DNA of 64,000 bases from Mycolicibacterium peregrinum (GCF_001665785.1 NZ_LZSO01000008.1:124001-188000), one strand, 5' to 3'; counted from the first letter of the stretch, positions 36,682 through 46,968 are shown. A program made the numbers and translations. The notes: generated from the sequence alone by a model not told the origin.

Positions 36682-37055
36682 TCCAGCCTCCCTCGATCCG
36701 GTACGCAGGTTTCATCACCGCCGCCGAAGGGGTCGCCGCGCTGATCATGGCGGTCGTGCTCCTGGTGCGCGCGGTCGCCGGGGCCGACCAGCACATCGTC
36801 AGCGGCTACGGCACCGCCATCTGGTTCGTGCTGATCGGTGGCGGGGTGCTCGCCGGCGGATGGGCGCTGATCACCGCTCGGCGTTGGGGCCGGGGCATCG
36901 CGGTGCTGACCAACCTGCTGCTCCTGCCGGTGGCCTGGTACGTGATCACCTCACACCACGTCGTGTACGGCATCCTGGTCGGATTGCTCGCCCTGGTGAC
37001 GCTGGGTCTGTTGTTCAGCCCGTCCTCGGTGGAGTGGATCACCCGGCGCGACTGA
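36678..37055 (+). CDS. four-helix integral membrane protein (Rv3217c type)
   Basis: A 125-aa protein with four hydrophobic segments: [56 protein letters not shown] and [15 protein letters not shown]. No enzymatic motif. The GTG start overlaps the aroQ stop (GTGA), so the genes are co-translated. Position matches the membrane protein Rv3217c. The function is unknown; it ends three bases before the convergent regulator gene. Confidence 0.8.
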   Translation: MIQPPSIRYAGFITAAEGVAALIMAVVLLVRAVAGADQHIVSGYGTAIWFVLIGGGVLAGGWALITARRWGRGIAVLTNLLLLPVAWYVITSHHVVYGILVGLLALVTLGLLFSPSSVEWITRRD

Positions 37056-37058
37056 GCA

Positions 37059-37898
37059 TCACGCCGGTCCTTCGGCGGCGACGAGCCGCTCGAGCCGGCC
37101 GGCCGCGGTAGCGTCGGCAGGGGTATAGACGACGATGTTCAGGTCCGGCAGGTCGGCCGGGGTGAGCCGGTGATACTCCAGTTCGATTTCGCCGGTCACC
37201 GAGTGATCGAAGCGCCGGATCCGGGTCTGAAAGCCCTCGATGGTGTGGTCGTCCCAAATACGATCGAATTCCGGACTTCTCGTGCGCAGCCGGTCGAGCA
37301 GGCCGGCGACGGTGGGTTCGCCGAGTCGCCCGCCGTTCTGGATGCGGAACTCCGAGACGAACCGTCGACTCTCCACCTCCCAATCGGGCATCAGCACCCT
37401 GATCGACGGATCGGTGAACACCAGCGACAACAAATTCCGGTCCTCGTGAGACACCGTGCGCACCCTCGGATACAGCGCCGCGTATGCGCGATTCCACGCG
37501 GTGATCTCCCAATCCGGGTCGATGGCGAAGGCCGGGGAACGGCCGAACGCCTCGAGCAACCGGTACAGGTGTTCCGGCGGTTCGCCGGAGTCGGGCGGCG
37601 ATTGGGCGCCACTCGGCGAAAACCCGGCCAGTGACAACAGATACGTCTGGTCGGCGGGGGAGAGCCGCAGTGTCTCCCCGATGGCGTCGAGCACCTGCCG
37701 CGACGGGTTGATGTCCCGACCCTGTTCCAGCCAGGTGTACCAGGTGACGCTGATGGACGACAGGAACGCCACTTCCTCACGGCGTAAGCCGTTGCGGCGG
37801 CCCCTGATCGGTGGCAGACCGTGCTCAGCGCGGTCCACCGACTCCCGGCGTATCCGCAGGAACCCGCCCAGTTCTGCGCGGGCGGCCTGATTGGACAT
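37059..37898 (-). CDS. XRE-family regulator with MmyB-like ligand domain
   Basis: A 279-aa transcription factor. N-terminal helix-turn-helix (residues 10-75; [14 protein letters not shown] and the MmyB-type [29 protein letters not shown]), followed by a PAS-like ligand-binding domain ([16 protein letters not shown], with [17 protein letters not shown]). Regulators of this class usually act on a divergently transcribed neighbour; here that is the ilvD-like gene, whose intergenic region has an inverted repeat. Ligand unknown. Confidence 0.88.
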   Translation of the reverse strand: MSNQAARAELGGFLRIRRESVDRAEHGLPPIRGRRNGLRREEVAFLSSISVTWYTWLEQGRDINPSRQVLDAIGETLRLSPADQTYLLSLAGFSPSGAQSPPDSGEPPEHLYRLLEAFGRSPAFAIDPDWEITAWNRAYAALYPRVRTVSHEDRNLLSLVFTDPSIRVLMPDWEVESRRFVSEFRIQNGGRLGEPTVAGLLDRLRTRSPEFDRIWDDHTIEGFQTRIRRFDHSVTGEIELEYHRLTPADLPDLNIVVYTPADATAAGRLERLVAAEGPA

Positions 37899-37920
37899 CG
37901 CTCAATGTTAGGACGGGTAG

Positions 37921-37937
37921 TGGCAGTACTAGTGCCA
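37921..37937. promoter_or_regulatory. inverted repeat between the MmyB-type regulator and ilvD
   Basis: TGGCAGTACTAGTGCCA: arms TGGCA and TGCCA separated by seven bases. It lies in the 83-base divergent intergenic region, a plausible operator for the XRE/MmyB regulator. Confidence 0.5.
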
Positions 37938-37981
37938 AGACCGTCTTCGCCTGTCGAGCAGTGTCCACAACCATGGGCGCC

Positions 37982-39892
37982 ATGCCCGAATTGAGATCCA
38001 GGACCGTCACCCACGGCCGGAACATGGCAGGCGCGCGGGCCTTGCTGCGCGCTGCCGGTGTGTCCGGCGCCGACATAGGTAAGCCGATCGTCGCGATCGC
38101 CAACAGTTTCACCGAGTTCGTGCCCGGCCACACGCACTTGCAGCCGGTAGGGCGCATCGTGTCCGAGGCCGTCCGGGCAGCCGGCGGAATCGCACGGGAA
38201 TTCAATACGATCGCCGTCGACGACGGCATCGCCATGGGTCACGGCGGCATGCTGTACTCGCTGCCCTCACGCGACCTGATCGCCGATTCGATCGAATACA
38301 TGGTCAATGCCCACCGGGCGGACGCACTGGTCTGCATCTCCAACTGCGACAAGATCACTCCCGGCATGCTGATGGCCGCGCTGCGGTTGAACGTGCCGAC
38401 GGTGTTCGTGTCCGGTGGACCCATGGAGGGCGGCACGGCGACGCTCGTCGACGGCACGGTGCGCACCGGCTTGCACCTGATCTCGGCGATGGCCGACGCG
38501 GTCGCTCCAGGGATCTCCGACGCCGATCTGGAGCGCGTCGAGGCTGCGGCGTGCCCAACCTGTGGATCGTGCTCGGGTATGTTCACCGCGAACTCCATGA
38601 ACTGCCTCACCGAGGCGATCGGGCTGGCGTTGCCGGGCAACGGCACGACGCTGGCCACCCACACGGCCCGCCGCCGGCTCTACCAGGACGCCGGTGCGAC
38701 GGTCATGGAACTGGCCAGGCGCTACTACGACGAGAACGACGAGAGCGCTCTGCCTCGCAATATCGCCTCTGCCGCAGCATTTTCCAACGCCATGGTGGTC
38801 GATATCGCCATGGGCGGGTCGACCAACACCATCCTGCACCTGCTGGCGGCAGCGCGCGAAGCGCTGGCCGACTTCGACCTGGCTGACATCGAGGGCCTCT
38901 CGACCCGGATTCCGTGTATCTGCAAGGTCGCACCGAACGGCAGGTACCTGATGGAGGACGTGCACCGGGCAGGCGGCATCCCCGCGGTGATGGGAGAGTT
39001 GTTGCGCGCGGGCCTGCTCGATACCGATGTGCATGCGGTCCATGCTGGTTCCCTCACCGCGTGGCTCGGGGAGTGGGATCTGCGATCGCCCACGGTCTCG
39101 GACGACGCCGTCGACCTGTTCTACGCCGCGCCCGGTGGCGTGCGGTCGAGTTCGGCATTCTCGCAGTCTCGCCGCTGGGAAAGCCTCGACCTCGATGCGG
39201 AGTCGGGCTGTATCCGTGATGTCGCGCATGCGTATTCCGCGGACGGTGGGCTGGCGATCCTGCGGGGCAACATCGCCGAGGCCGGGTGCGTGGTCAAGAC
39301 GGCCGGCGTCGACGAGTCGATCCTGCGCTTCAGCGGGCCCGCGGTGGTCGTCGAATCCCAGGAGGAGGCGCAAGACGTCATCCTGGCCGGCCGGGTGCGG
39401 CCCGGCGACGTCGTCGTGGTGCGGTACGAGGGTCCGCGGGGTGGGCCGGGCATGCAGGAAATGCTCTATCCCACCTCGTATCTCAAGGGCGTGGGCCTCG
39501 ACAAGGTGTGTGCGTTGATCACCGACGGGCGGTTCTCCGGCGGATCGTCGGGCTTGTCGATCGGGCACATCTCCCCGGAAGCCGCGGCCGGTGGCGTCAT
39601 CGCGCTCGTGCAGGACGGGGACCGCATCGACATCGACATCCCGGCCCGCCGCATCGAATTACAGGTCGATGCGGCTGAACTCGATGATCGCCGACGCCGA
39701 CTGGAGCAGGGCGGTGGGTATTGGCCCAGGCGCCGCGACCGCGAGGTGTCCCCGGCGCTGCGGGCCTACGCCGCGATGGCTCTCTCGGCGGACCAGGGTG
39801 CGGTGCGGGACGTGTCGTTGATCGAGGCTGCGAGTCGGGCCGGGGCCCCGGCCCGACTCGCACCGACGGGAGCGCCTACAACGCAATGTTGA
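37982..39892 (+). CDS. dihydroxy-acid dehydratase-like (E. coli IlvD type)
   Basis: Iron-sulfur dehydratase of the IlvD/EDD family, 636 aa. The N-terminus [51 protein letters not shown] and [19 protein letters not shown] are strikingly like the E. coli enzyme, giving Cys ligands for the cluster. The common mycobacterial IlvD is shorter (about 575 aa), so this is probably a second, transferred copy. It may act in branched-chain amino acid synthesis or on a sugar-acid or hydroxy-acid in a catabolic route. ATG 37982 is chosen; ATG 37973 is possible. The last 17 bases overlap the end of the convergent aldehyde dehydrogenase gene. Confidence 0.85.
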   Translation: MPELRSRTVTHGRNMAGARALLRAAGVSGADIGKPIVAIANSFTEFVPGHTHLQPVGRIVSEAVRAAGGIAREFNTIAVDDGIAMGHGGMLYSLPSRDLIADSIEYMVNAHRADALVCISNCDKITPGMLMAALRLNVPTVFVSGGPMEGGTATLVDGTVRTGLHLISAMADAVAPGISDADLERVEAAACPTCGSCSGMFTANSMNCLTEAIGLALPGNGTTLATHTARRRLYQDAGATVMELARRYYDENDESALPRNIASAAAFSNAMVVDIAMGGSTNTILHLLAAAREALADFDLADIEGLSTRIPCICKVAPNGRYLMEDVHRAGGIPAVMGELLRAGLLDTDVHAVHAGSLTAWLGEWDLRSPTVSDDAVDLFYAAPGGVRSSSAFSQSRRWESLDLDAESGCIRDVAHAYSADGGLAILRGNIAEAGCVVKTAGVDESILRFSGPAVVVESQEEAQDVILAGRVRPGDVVVVRYEGPRGGPGMQEMLYPTSYLKGVGLDKVCALITDGRFSGGSSGLSIGHISPEAAAGGVIALVQDGDRIDIDIPARRIELQVDAAELDDRRRRLEQGGGYWPRRRDREVSPALRAYAAMALSADQGAVRDVSLIEAASRAGAPARLAPTGAPTTQC

Positions 39893-41396
39893 CGGCTTTG
39901 GTCTGGGTGTAGAGGTCGATCGCCGATGCACCCAGTTCCCGGCCCCACCCGGATTGCTTGTATCCACCGAACGGCATCGCGGTGTCGAAGCCGTTGTACT
40001 GATTGATCCACACAGAGCCGGCCTTCAGTTGCCTGGCCAGCCGATGAGCCCGTGAGAGGTCACGCGTCCAGATGCCGGCAGCCAGGCCGTAGATCGAGTC
40101 GTTGGCCGCGGCGGCGATGTCGTCGTCGGCCCGGAACGGCATGGCTGCCACCACCGGGCCGAAGATCTCCTCGGCGACCACGCTGAATTCCGGCCGTACG
40201 TCGACAAATACGGTCGGCTCGACAAAGAAACCCGTGTCGCCCCATCGCTTTCCACCGCACAGCGCACGTGCCCCGTCCGCCAGTCCTGCGGCGAGATACC
40301 CGGTGACCTTGTCGAACTGGCTCTGTGAGATCAGCGGTCCGAGTTGCGTTGCGGGATCGAGGCCGTGGCCGATCATGACGCGTGCCGCGGCGTCGGCCAC
40401 CGCTGCAGTGAACTCGTCGAATATCTGGTCCTCGACGAACAATCGCGTCCCGGCGACGCAGCACTGGCCGTGGTTGAACAACCAGGCGTCGAGTGAACCG
40501 GTCACCGCGGCGTCCAGATCGGCGTCGGCGAACACGATGTTGGAGCTCTTGCCGCCCAATTCCAGCGATACCTTTTTGAGGTTGCCACCCGCAGCGGCCA
40601 GTACCCGTTTGCCGACCTCGGTGGAACCCGTGAACGCGATCTTGTCCACGCCGTCGTGTGCGGCGAGCGCGGCACCGGCGTCACCGAACCCCGTCACCAC
40701 GTTCACCACGCCGGGCGGGAAACCGGCTTCGATGAACAACTCGCCCAACATAAGGGCCGAAAGTGGGGTCTGCTCGGCGGGTTTGAGCACGACGGTGTTG
40801 CCTGCCGCCAATGCCGGTGCCAACTTCCACGCCGCCATCAGGATCGGGAAGTTCCAGGGCACGATGAGCCCGCAGACGCCAACGGGCTCACGCAGCGTGT
40901 AGGCGTGGAACTGTCCGCCCGGAACGAAGGGCATGGAGACGTCGACCGTCGTGCCCTCGATCTTGGTACACCAGCCGGCGTAGTAGCGGAAGACGTGGGC
41001 GGCCCAGGCCACGTCGACCGCCGTGGCCACCGCGGCGGATTTTCCGTTGTCGAGTGCCTCCAGCTGCCCGATCTGTTCGGCACGTTCGGAGAGCAGATCA
41101 CCCACCCGCCACAGGAGACGCTCGCGTTCATTGGGTTTCAGGTTGGGCCATGCCCCCGCGTCGAAGGCGCGGCGGGCAGATCGGACGGCCAGGTCGATGT
41201 CCTGCGCGTCTGCGCGGGCGACAGCGGCGAGCCACCGCCCGGTACCGGGGTCTTCGGTCGAGAAGGTCTGGCCGGAGCCCGAGTCGGCCCAGACGCCGTC
41301 GATCAACAGGCGCTTCGGACCGTCGAGGAAACGCGCGACCGAGGGCAGTACGGTATAGCCGGCGACGGTCATGGGATCGGTTGTCGTGGATGGCAT
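39876..41396 (-). CDS. NAD(P)-dependent aldehyde dehydrogenase
   Basis: A 506-aa ALDH, last gene of the four-gene operon. Cofactor motif is FTGSTEVGK, general base Glu in [14 protein letters not shown], nucleophile Cys in [13 protein letters not shown] (about residue 310), and [27 protein letters not shown] closes the fold. The overall sequence is close to betaine aldehyde and broad-range ALDHs. ATG 41396 starts PSTTTDPM; a second ATG 24 bases later is also possible. It would oxidise an aldehyde produced in the pathway to an acid. Eight bases after the YhfX-like gene. Confidence 0.93.
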   Translation of the reverse strand: MPSTTTDPMTVAGYTVLPSVARFLDGPKRLLIDGVWADSGSGQTFSTEDPGTGRWLAAVARADAQDIDLAVRSARRAFDAGAWPNLKPNERERLLWRVGDLLSERAEQIGQLEALDNGKSAAVATAVDVAWAAHVFRYYAGWCTKIEGTTVDVSMPFVPGGQFHAYTLREPVGVCGLIVPWNFPILMAAWKLAPALAAGNTVVLKPAEQTPLSALMLGELFIEAGFPPGVVNVVTGFGDAGAALAAHDGVDKIAFTGSTEVGKRVLAAAGGNLKKVSLELGGKSSNIVFADADLDAAVTGSLDAWLFNHGQCCVAGTRLFVEDQIFDEFTAAVADAAARVMIGHGLDPATQLGPLISQSQFDKVTGYLAAGLADGARALCGGKRWGDTGFFVEPTVFVDVRPEFSVVAEEIFGPVVAAMPFRADDDIAAAANDSIYGLAAGIWTRDLSRAHRLARQLKAGSVWINQYNGFDTAMPFGGYKQSGWGRELGASAIDLYTQTKAVNIAL

Positions 41397-41404
41397 GGTT
41401 CGTC

Positions 41405-42709
41405 TCAGTTCTCGTCGCGGTAGTACCGGCCCACGGCATCCAGCCGGCCGAGGGTGTGCTGCAGCGGCAGCACATTGAAGTTCTCGTCGAGCTGGTTGCA
41501 CGCAGCGTCGAACACGCCTTCGACACGGGGCTTTCCGGTAGAGACACCGCTGACAGCTGCGGTGTATCCGCGCTCGAGGAACGCCTGGGGGTGATGGACC
41601 ACGAGCACGGTGTCGCCGATCGCCGGCATCGGCGCACCCGCGCCGAAAACCCCGTGGGCGTCGACCATCTGGTTGTAGAGGTAGGGAATCCGGCAGCCTC
41701 TGGCGGAGTCGAGATCGGTGCCGGCCGCCGCGGACATGGGCTCCGGGTCATACAGGTCGGAGACGAAGCTGAAGACTCCGCCTGGCGTGTAGACGTTGTC
41801 GCCCCAGAAGTGGCTGACCTCGGTGACGACAACCTGTGCAGGCCTTTCGGCCATGTCCTGCTTGGCGTGGAAGCCGCCGGAGCCGGCCAGCGAAACCCCG
41901 GGCTCCACCTCGGTGACCCCGTAACTCGCGAGCACCGGGAACGTCCCGACGTTGGCGTTGCCACCGACATTGAGATGCAGATCCCGCAGGCCGAGCTCAC
42001 GTTCCAGCAACTCCTTGGCCCGCAGCATAGTGAAGAACGCCTCGGTCGGTTTCACCACCGATGGGTCCCCGGTCTCTCCATAGCTGATGGCCGAAAACTG
42101 GGTCAGACCAGCGACTTCAACGTTCGGGAGGTTCAGCAGCGGACGGATTCCCGCGACGCAGGTGTCCTCGGTCCAGCCGCCGACAAGGCCGCTGAACGCG
42201 CCGTCGTCGACACCGACGATCGGCGTTCCGGTCGATGCCAGGTTGGTCACTCGCACATAAAGTCGCTGGGTGATCCCGAGCCGCGACGCGGCGGCGGACA
42301 CCCGCTGTGCGGCTTCGTAGGTGTAGACCGTGATGAACTCAGGGCGCATGGCGACGACGGCGGGAACCTGGGCAGCCGGGATGTTCTGGATGTGACCGAC
42401 ATTGCCGAGCGGGAACCCGTAGCGATGAATCCGGTGCGCCTGAAGCGTTTCCACCGCGCACGTGGAAGGGATGCCGCACTCCAGCATGACTTTGGTCATG
42501 AAGGGGTTGAGGCCGTTCTGCTTGGTCATGGCGTACACCCGCAGCCCGTGCTGGTCGGCGGCCGCGGCGGTACGGCGGGCATTGTCGGCGATCATGTCCA
42601 GGTCGATCATCTGTGTCGCCGACGGAACGGCACCGCCTTGGTGCAGCTCGATGGCCGCGGCCAGCATGGCCGGATTCAGTTCGAACGTCCGGTCGAGAAG
42701 TGTGCTCAT
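41405..42709 (-). CDS. YhfX-like PLP-dependent alanine racemase-fold protein
   Basis: A 434-aa protein homologous in my reading to E. coli YhfX (alanine racemase N-terminal TIM-barrel family, function undetermined). Aligned features: IDLDMIADNAR, YAMTKQNGLNPF with the PLP Lys63, CAVETLQAHRIHRYGFPLGNVGHIQNIP, ITVYTYEAAQRVSAAA, LTQFSAI and YGVTEVEPGVSLAGSGGFHA. The C-terminal beta domain continues with GDTVLVVHHPQAFLERG. It probably racemises, eliminates from or otherwise transforms an amino acid. Three bases separate it from the preceding small gene. One of the key unknowns of this island. Confidence 0.8.
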   Translation of the reverse strand: MSTLLDRTFELNPAMLAAAIELHQGGAVPSATQMIDLDMIADNARRTAAAADQHGLRVYAMTKQNGLNPFMTKVMLECGIPSTCAVETLQAHRIHRYGFPLGNVGHIQNIPAAQVPAVVAMRPEFITVYTYEAAQRVSAAASRLGITQRLYVRVTNLASTGTPIVGVDDGAFSGLVGGWTEDTCVAGIRPLLNLPNVEVAGLTQFSAISYGETGDPSVVKPTEAFFTMLRAKELLERELGLRDLHLNVGGNANVGTFPVLASYGVTEVEPGVSLAGSGGFHAKQDMAERPAQVVVTEVSHFWGDNVYTPGGVFSFVSDLYDPEPMSAAAGTDLDSARGCRIPYLYNQMVDAHGVFGAGAPMPAIGDTVLVVHHPQAFLERGYTAAVSGVSTGKPRVEGVFDAACNQLDENFNVLPLQHTLGRLDAVGRYYRDEN

Positions 42710-42712
42710 ATC

Positions 42713-43060
42713 TCAGCTTTCGGTGTAATAGGCGGCCAGTTCCGGAAGTGACAACTCCGGGGGATTGTCGAGATCGAGTCCTGTGCAGCTGCGCAAACAG
42801 TCCTTGAACCACCGGTCGAAAGGCTGTGAAGATGCGCTCATCCGCTGCAGTGCCACCGTGAAGTCGGCGGATTCCAGGTAGGCGACCAGGATGTCGTCAT
42901 CGCCAGATCGGGTGATGAACCATGCCTCCTTGCCCACTTCGAGTTGGCGTTGTGATTCGGCGTAGGCCTGCGCGCGAGGTCCGGACAATTCGGCCAGGAA
43001 TTCCTTGGTTTCCAGGGTCTGCCCGGCGAGGATCGGTAGGTGCAAAAGGTTGGGGGGCAT
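42713..43060 (-). CDS. small conserved-looking protein of unknown function
   Basis: A 115-aa protein, not recognised. It starts PPNLLHLPILAGQTLETKEFLAELSG, continues QRQLEVGKEAWFITRSGDDDILVAYLESADFTVALQRM and ends FDRWFKDCLRSCTGLDLDNPP, with two Cys four apart. The pattern of a ferredoxin-like ab-sandwich (EKWFI, DILVAYLESADFTVAL) suggests a dimeric alpha-beta barrel or antibiotic-monooxygenase-like fold, but this is a guess. AAAGGAAAT precedes ATG 43060. It sits between the permease and the PLP protein, separated by 11 and 3 bases, so it is part of the pathway. Confidence 0.75.
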   Translation of the reverse strand: MPPNLLHLPILAGQTLETKEFLAELSGPRAQAYAESQRQLEVGKEAWFITRSGDDDILVAYLESADFTVALQRMSASSQPFDRWFKDCLRSCTGLDLDNPPELSLPELAAYYTES

Positions 43061-43071
43061 GGGATTTCCTT

Positions 43072-44550
43072 TCACTTGGTGGTGGTCGCCGTGGAGACGG
43101 TGGCTTTGGTGACGCCGTCGGGTACTGGGTCTCGGTGGCCGAAGTCGGCGTAGACGGTCGGCTGTGCTCGGCGCATGTAGTGCGCGCCGAGCAGCCCGAT
43201 CCCGAAGGCCACGGGTAGCAGCACCCAGAGATGGTTCATCAGGTTCGACGTCGCACCGGTCAGCGCGGGGAAGTGCCAGATGGACAAGACGATGCCGGTC
43301 GCGAGGAGTACGGCCGCGGCGATGGGTGCGATGGTGGTGCGCCACAGTTCGCGGTCGGCCCGCTGTGCGAAGAACCCGACCACCGCGCAGCTCGCGAGCC
43401 CTTGCAGGCACAGCATGCCCAATGCGCCGAGGCCCAGGAACCCCGCTGCGATGTCCTCCACGTCCAGGCGGGTGAGCGCCATGATGACAAGGACTGCCCC
43501 GGCGAATCCCAACTGAGTGCGGCTTGCGACGTGTGGTGAACCGTGCCGCGGATGCACCCGGGCGAGGGCGCGGGGCAGTACACCGTCGCGGGCCAGTGCG
43601 AACATGTAGCGGGCCGTGGCGTTGTGGAAGGCGAGGAGCGCGGCGAAAAGGCTGGTGCATACCAACAGATGCATGATGTGGTCGGATATCCCGCCGACAT
43701 ACAAGCTGTTGGCTTTGAAGACGAAGTCGGAATCCTGTTGGGCCGCTTGGACTGCGCCATCGGCGCCGAATGCCGCGATCAGCGACCAGGTGGTGAGGAC
43801 GTAGAACCCGGTGATGAGGGCCAACGCGATGTAGGTGGCGCGCGGAATGGTGCGGCGCGGTTCGCGCGCTTCCTCGCCGTAGATCGCGGTGGCTTCGAAG
43901 CCGGTGAACGACGAGAAGGCGTAGACGATGCTCACCCCGATCGTTGCGGTGAAAACCGAGCTCGGCGTGAACGATTCCAGTGGGAATGCTGCTGGGCCGT
44001 TCTTCACCAGGACCATGACGTCGAGCAGGCCGAGGATGACGAACTCGGCTGCCAGCAGAACGCCGAGAACCTTCGCGCTGAACTCGATCCGGAAGTACGA
44101 CAGCGTCACGAGCACCAGGTAGGCGAGCAATGACCAGACCTGCCAAGGCAGGTCGATACCCATGTCGGCGGATGCGGCGCCCTGGGTCGAGATGCCGACG
44201 AATGCGATCAGTGCGACGACGTAGGCGTTGTAGCAGATCAGCGCGATCATGGCCGCTCCCATTCCGAAGGCGCGGCCGAGCCCTCGCGCGATGTACACGT
44301 AGAAGGCACCGGCGCTGACCACATGTCGGCTCATCGCCACGTATCCCACAGCGAACAGGGCGAGGGTCACGCCCGCGATGACGTAGATACCCGGGGTGCC
44401 GATGCCATTGCCGTGTCCGATGGATGCGCCGGCCCCGACGAACATCGCACCGAGTGGGGATGCCGCTGCCACGACCATGAAAACGATTGCACCCGTGCCG
44501 ATCTGGCCTGATCGCAGGCTTGGTGGAGGGTTGCTTTCCGAGGGAGCCAT
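43072..44550 (-). CDS. APC-family amino acid permease
   Basis: Membrane importer of 492 aa with about twelve hydrophobic segments, first gene of the operon. Segment 1 contains the helix-breaking GTGAIVFMVVAAASPLGAMF typical of APC carriers; YVYIARGLGRAFGMGAAMI and SSFTGFEATAIYGEEAREPRRTIPRATY match the conserved loops, with Glu in the latter. Amino acids or amines are likely substrates. ATG 44550 is chosen over a GTG 24 bases upstream. A GntR operator copy lies 112 bases upstream. Confidence 0.9.
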   Translation of the reverse strand: MAPSESNPPPSLRSGQIGTGAIVFMVVAAASPLGAMFVGAGASIGHGNGIGTPGIYVIAGVTLALFAVGYVAMSRHVVSAGAFYVYIARGLGRAFGMGAAMIALICYNAYVVALIAFVGISTQGAASADMGIDLPWQVWSLLAYLVLVTLSYFRIEFSAKVLGVLLAAEFVILGLLDVMVLVKNGPAAFPLESFTPSSVFTATIGVSIVYAFSSFTGFEATAIYGEEAREPRRTIPRATYIALALITGFYVLTTWSLIAAFGADGAVQAAQQDSDFVFKANSLYVGGISDHIMHLLVCTSLFAALLAFHNATARYMFALARDGVLPRALARVHPRHGSPHVASRTQLGFAGAVLVIMALTRLDVEDIAAGFLGLGALGMLCLQGLASCAVVGFFAQRADRELWRTTIAPIAAAVLLATGIVLSIWHFPALTGATSNLMNHLWVLLPVAFGIGLLGAHYMRRAQPTVYADFGHRDPVPDGVTKATVSTATTTK

Positions 44551-44661
44551 ACCGGCCAACTTTCTGAGGGTCACATGATGAAAGGAACTGCGGCCGGGGC
44601 GTTGTCGAGGTCGCGGTCCGAAGGAGTAGTCGCTCGCTTCGGCGACTCACAGCAGCGTATA

Positions 44662-44684
44662 AGTCATCAGACAACCTGACAAGA
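44662..44684. promoter_or_regulatory. GntR operator, copy 1 (permease operon side)
   Basis: AGTCATCAG-ACAAC-CTGACAAGA matches the consensus ACTTATCAG-N5-CTGATAAGT at 14 of 18 arm positions. It stands in the divergent region between permease operon and gntR, nearer to the permease promoter. Confidence 0.7.
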
Positions 44685-44760
44685 GGTGGGCTGTGATTGC
44701 GCCAACTTTTTGCCTACTTCGCGGCGTGGCTCACGTACCAAGCGTGGGTGGAGCAGGCCG

Positions 44761-44783
44761 ACTTATCAGACAAGCTGATAGCG
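44761..44783. promoter_or_regulatory. GntR operator, copy 2 (gntR promoter)
   Basis: ACTTATCAG-ACAAG-CTGATAGCG has a perfect left arm and six matching bases in the right arm. TAGCGT (44779-44784) is a -10 hexamer exactly six bases before the gntR ATG, so the operator covers the promoter of a leaderless transcript: autorepression is expected. Confidence 0.78.
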
Positions 44784-44790
44784 TTTTGGC

Positions 44791-45486
44791 ATGCCAGAGC
44801 TGCGTAGATCTTCACTCGTCGAGCAGGCCGCCGACCAGATTGCAGCCCGGATCGCGGCAGGCGAATGGGAAATCGGCGCCAAACTTCCCCCGGAATCGGC
44901 GCTGGCCAGCGAGCTTGGTGTGGGCAGGTCCACCGTGCGCGAGGCGGTCAAGGAACTGCGTGGCCGCGGCATGGTAGAAGCCCGGCAGGGCTCCGGTGTC
45001 TTTGTCCTTGCGCTGGAGCGATCTGAGGAGTGGGACTCCGTACTACGCCGGGCCGATATCGACGATGTCCTCGAAGTTCGCGAAGTTATCGAGGTGAAAG
45101 CCGCTGAGTTGGCAGCCGGCCGAAGGGATTCCAGGGATCTCGACCGGTTGCGCGCGACGTTGACGCACCGGGCGGACGCAGAAAATGGGCGTTCGGATGA
45201 CGAACTCGTCGACGCGGACCTCGAATTCCACCGCGCGGTGGTGCGTGCGGCGCACAATCCGGTGCTTTCGGAGTTGTTCGAATCCTTTGCGCCGAGGATC
45301 CGGTCGGCGATGCTCGACATGTTGCGTCTGTCGCCGGATGACCGGCATCGACATGACCAGGACGCTCATTCCCAGATCATGGAGACGATCCGCCAGCGGA
45401 ACCCGGCCGGCGCGGGGGCGGCGATGCTCGGGCAGCTGGAATCCGACCGCCGAGGAAACGAACGAGCCGCCACGGCGCGTGATTGA
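44791..45486 (+). CDS. GntR/FadR-family regulator
   Basis: A 231-aa one-component regulator: N-terminal winged helix (residues 8-75, LPPESALASELGVGRSTVREAVKELRGRGMVEARQGSGVFV) and a helical FCD ligand domain (about 90-220) with the metal-site residues DADLEFHRAVV, VREVIEVKAAELAA and HDQDAHSQIMETI. It probably binds a carboxylate or amino-acid ligand of the local pathway. Copies of the predicted operator are at its own promoter, at the permease operon and at the amidase. It is convergent with the amidase gene across a terminator hairpin. Confidence 0.93.
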   Translation: MPELRRSSLVEQAADQIAARIAAGEWEIGAKLPPESALASELGVGRSTVREAVKELRGRGMVEARQGSGVFVLALERSEEWDSVLRRADIDDVLEVREVIEVKAAELAAGRRDSRDLDRLRATLTHRADAENGRSDDELVDADLEFHRAVVRAAHNPVLSELFESFAPRIRSAMLDMLRLSPDDRHRHDQDAHSQIMETIRQRNPAGAGAAMLGQLESDRRGNERAATARD

Positions 45487-45489
45487 CTA

Positions 45490-45525
45490 CGGTGCTGCCG
45501 CCAACGCTCGTTGGCGGCAGCACCG
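45490..45525. terminator. bidirectional hairpin between gntR and amidase
   Basis: CGGTGCTGCCGCCAACG (45490-45506) and CGTTGGCGGCAGCACCG (45509-45525) are perfect 17-base complementary arms with a two-base loop. It ends transcripts of the two convergent genes. Confidence 0.85.
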
Positions 45526-45531
45526 TGTTCG

Positions 45532-46968
45532 TCAGCCTTGTGTGGCAGCCAGATCCGGTCTCCTATGCGACCACGGCCGTACCCGCTCAAACGCTGCGGC
45601 GGCGCGTAGTACCGCGGCGTCGGCGCGCAGACCGCCGACAATCTGCAGTCCGACCGGCATCCCGGCGGCGGTAAAGCCGGCAGGCACTGATATTGCCGGG
45701 TTGGTCGTCATATTGAACGGATAGGTGAGCAGCCACCCCATCAATTGGTGCGGCAGCGGAGCGTCCGCCAAGCTCTCAGGACAGAACTCGTCGACGGAGA
45801 AGGTGGGTTGGGTGGTAACCGGCGTGACGAGAAAATCGAAACCGCGCATGAACACCGTCATCTGATCGACCATGCGGCCGCGCGCGGCGTCGGCACGCTG
45901 AATCTCGCGAGCCGTCAGGCGAGCGCCTGCTCTCATCACCTCAATCAGCTGATCATCGATCCGGCCGGCCTCTGCATCCCAGTCTGCCGCGTCGAGCATT
46001 GATGAGTAGACCGGCGCCCAAACACCTTCCCACATAGTCGGTTCCGGGTTCTCCCAGCCTGGATCGGCTTCCTCGACATTGCAGCCTAGTTCGGTAAAAG
46101 CCGAGACCGCGTGGCGGCAGATGTCGTGGATCTCGGGATCTACGGTGGCATAACCCAGATCTGGCGACCAGGCTATGCGCGCCCCCTCGATGCCCCGATC
46201 CAATTCCGCGACATAGTCGACTCCATCCGACGGCAACGAAAGCGGGTCAGCCGGGTCGAATCCCGCCATCGCGTTGAGCATCAGGGCCGCGTCGGCGACG
46301 GTACGGGTGATCGGACCATGGTAGGCAAATGTGTGAAACCGGCCGGCGAGGCGGGTCTGCGGGATCCGGCCGAGCGCCGGTTTGAACCCGACGACGCCGT
46401 TGACGGCCGCCGGGATGCGTACCGAGCCACCACCGTCGGTACCCTGGGCCAACTGGCCGATCCCTGCTGCGACCGCTGCCCCCGCCCCGCTGCTCGAACC
46501 GCCGGCGGTCATGTCGTGTCGCCAGGGGTTGAAGGTCGTGCCGTACAGGTGATTGGACGAGTTGGCCTTGTAACCGCCCTCGGCCGGATTCGTCTTGCCG
46601 AGGAACAAGCCGCCGGCCGCCATCAGTCGTGCTGCCACGGGTTCGTCATTGTCGGCGACGACGTCCTTGAATGCGACGATGCCTGAGGTCGTCGGCGTTC
46701 CCGCCGCGGCGCACACTTCCTTCAAGGAGTATGGAATGCCGTGCAGCGGCGAGAGCGAGCGCCCGCCGGCGAGCTGCTCGGTGAGCGCCCTCGCTTCGAA
46801 CATCACGCTGTCAGGATCGTGGTAGACGAACGCGTTGAGTTGTGGATTGATCTCTGACATCCGGCGCAAGACGGCCTCGGCTACATCGACCGGGGTGACC
46901 TCGCGTTTGGCGATCCTCCTGGATAGCTCGACCGCAGGCATCCAGCAAAGATCTTCGTAATCGGACAT
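45532..46968 (-). CDS. amidase-signature-family hydrolase
   Basis: Amidase of 478 aa in the GatA/AmiE family, cytosolic, splitting an amide into acid and ammonia. The catalytic Lys is in PYSLKEV, and the Gly/Ser-rich motif TAGGSSSGAGAAVAAG supplies the Ser-cis-Ser-Lys triad with GTDGGGSVRIPA downstream. ATG 46968 is preferred to GTG 46977. The perfect GntR operator 47021-47043 is 53 bases upstream, so it belongs to the regulon of the permease operon. The role is probably to release an amino acid or acid from an amide; it is not a GatCAB subunit by its context. Confidence 0.92.
   Translation of the reverse strand: MSDYEDLCWMPAVELSRRIAKREVTPVDVAEAVLRRMSEINPQLNAFVYHDPDSVMFEARALTEQLAGGRSLSPLHGIPYSLKEVCAAAGTPTTSGIVAFKDVVADNDEPVAARLMAAGGLFLGKTNPAEGGYKANSSNHLYGTTFNPWRHDMTAGGSSSGAGAAVAAGIGQLAQGTDGGGSVRIPAAVNGVVGFKPALGRIPQTRLAGRFHTFAYHGPITRTVADAALMLNAMAGFDPADPLSLPSDGVDYVAELDRGIEGARIAWSPDLGYATVDPEIHDICRHAVSAFTELGCNVEEADPGWENPEPTMWEGVWAPVYSSMLDAADWDAEAGRIDDQLIEVMRAGARLTAREIQRADAARGRMVDQMTVFMRGFDFLVTPVTTQPTFSVDEFCPESLADAPLPHQLMGWLLTYPFNMTTNPAISVPAGFTAAGMPVGLQIVGGLRADAAVLRAAAAFERVRPWSHRRPDLAATQG

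Noticed and set aside
42713..44674. A 653-residue frame on the minus strand through the permease gene
   Set aside because: Only its last 115 codons are a real gene; the rest is an out-of-frame shadow of the permease.
45490..45525. Transposon inverted repeats or attachment site
   Set aside because: The two arms are only two bases apart and sit between convergent stops, typical of a terminator; no transposase or integrase is present in the window.
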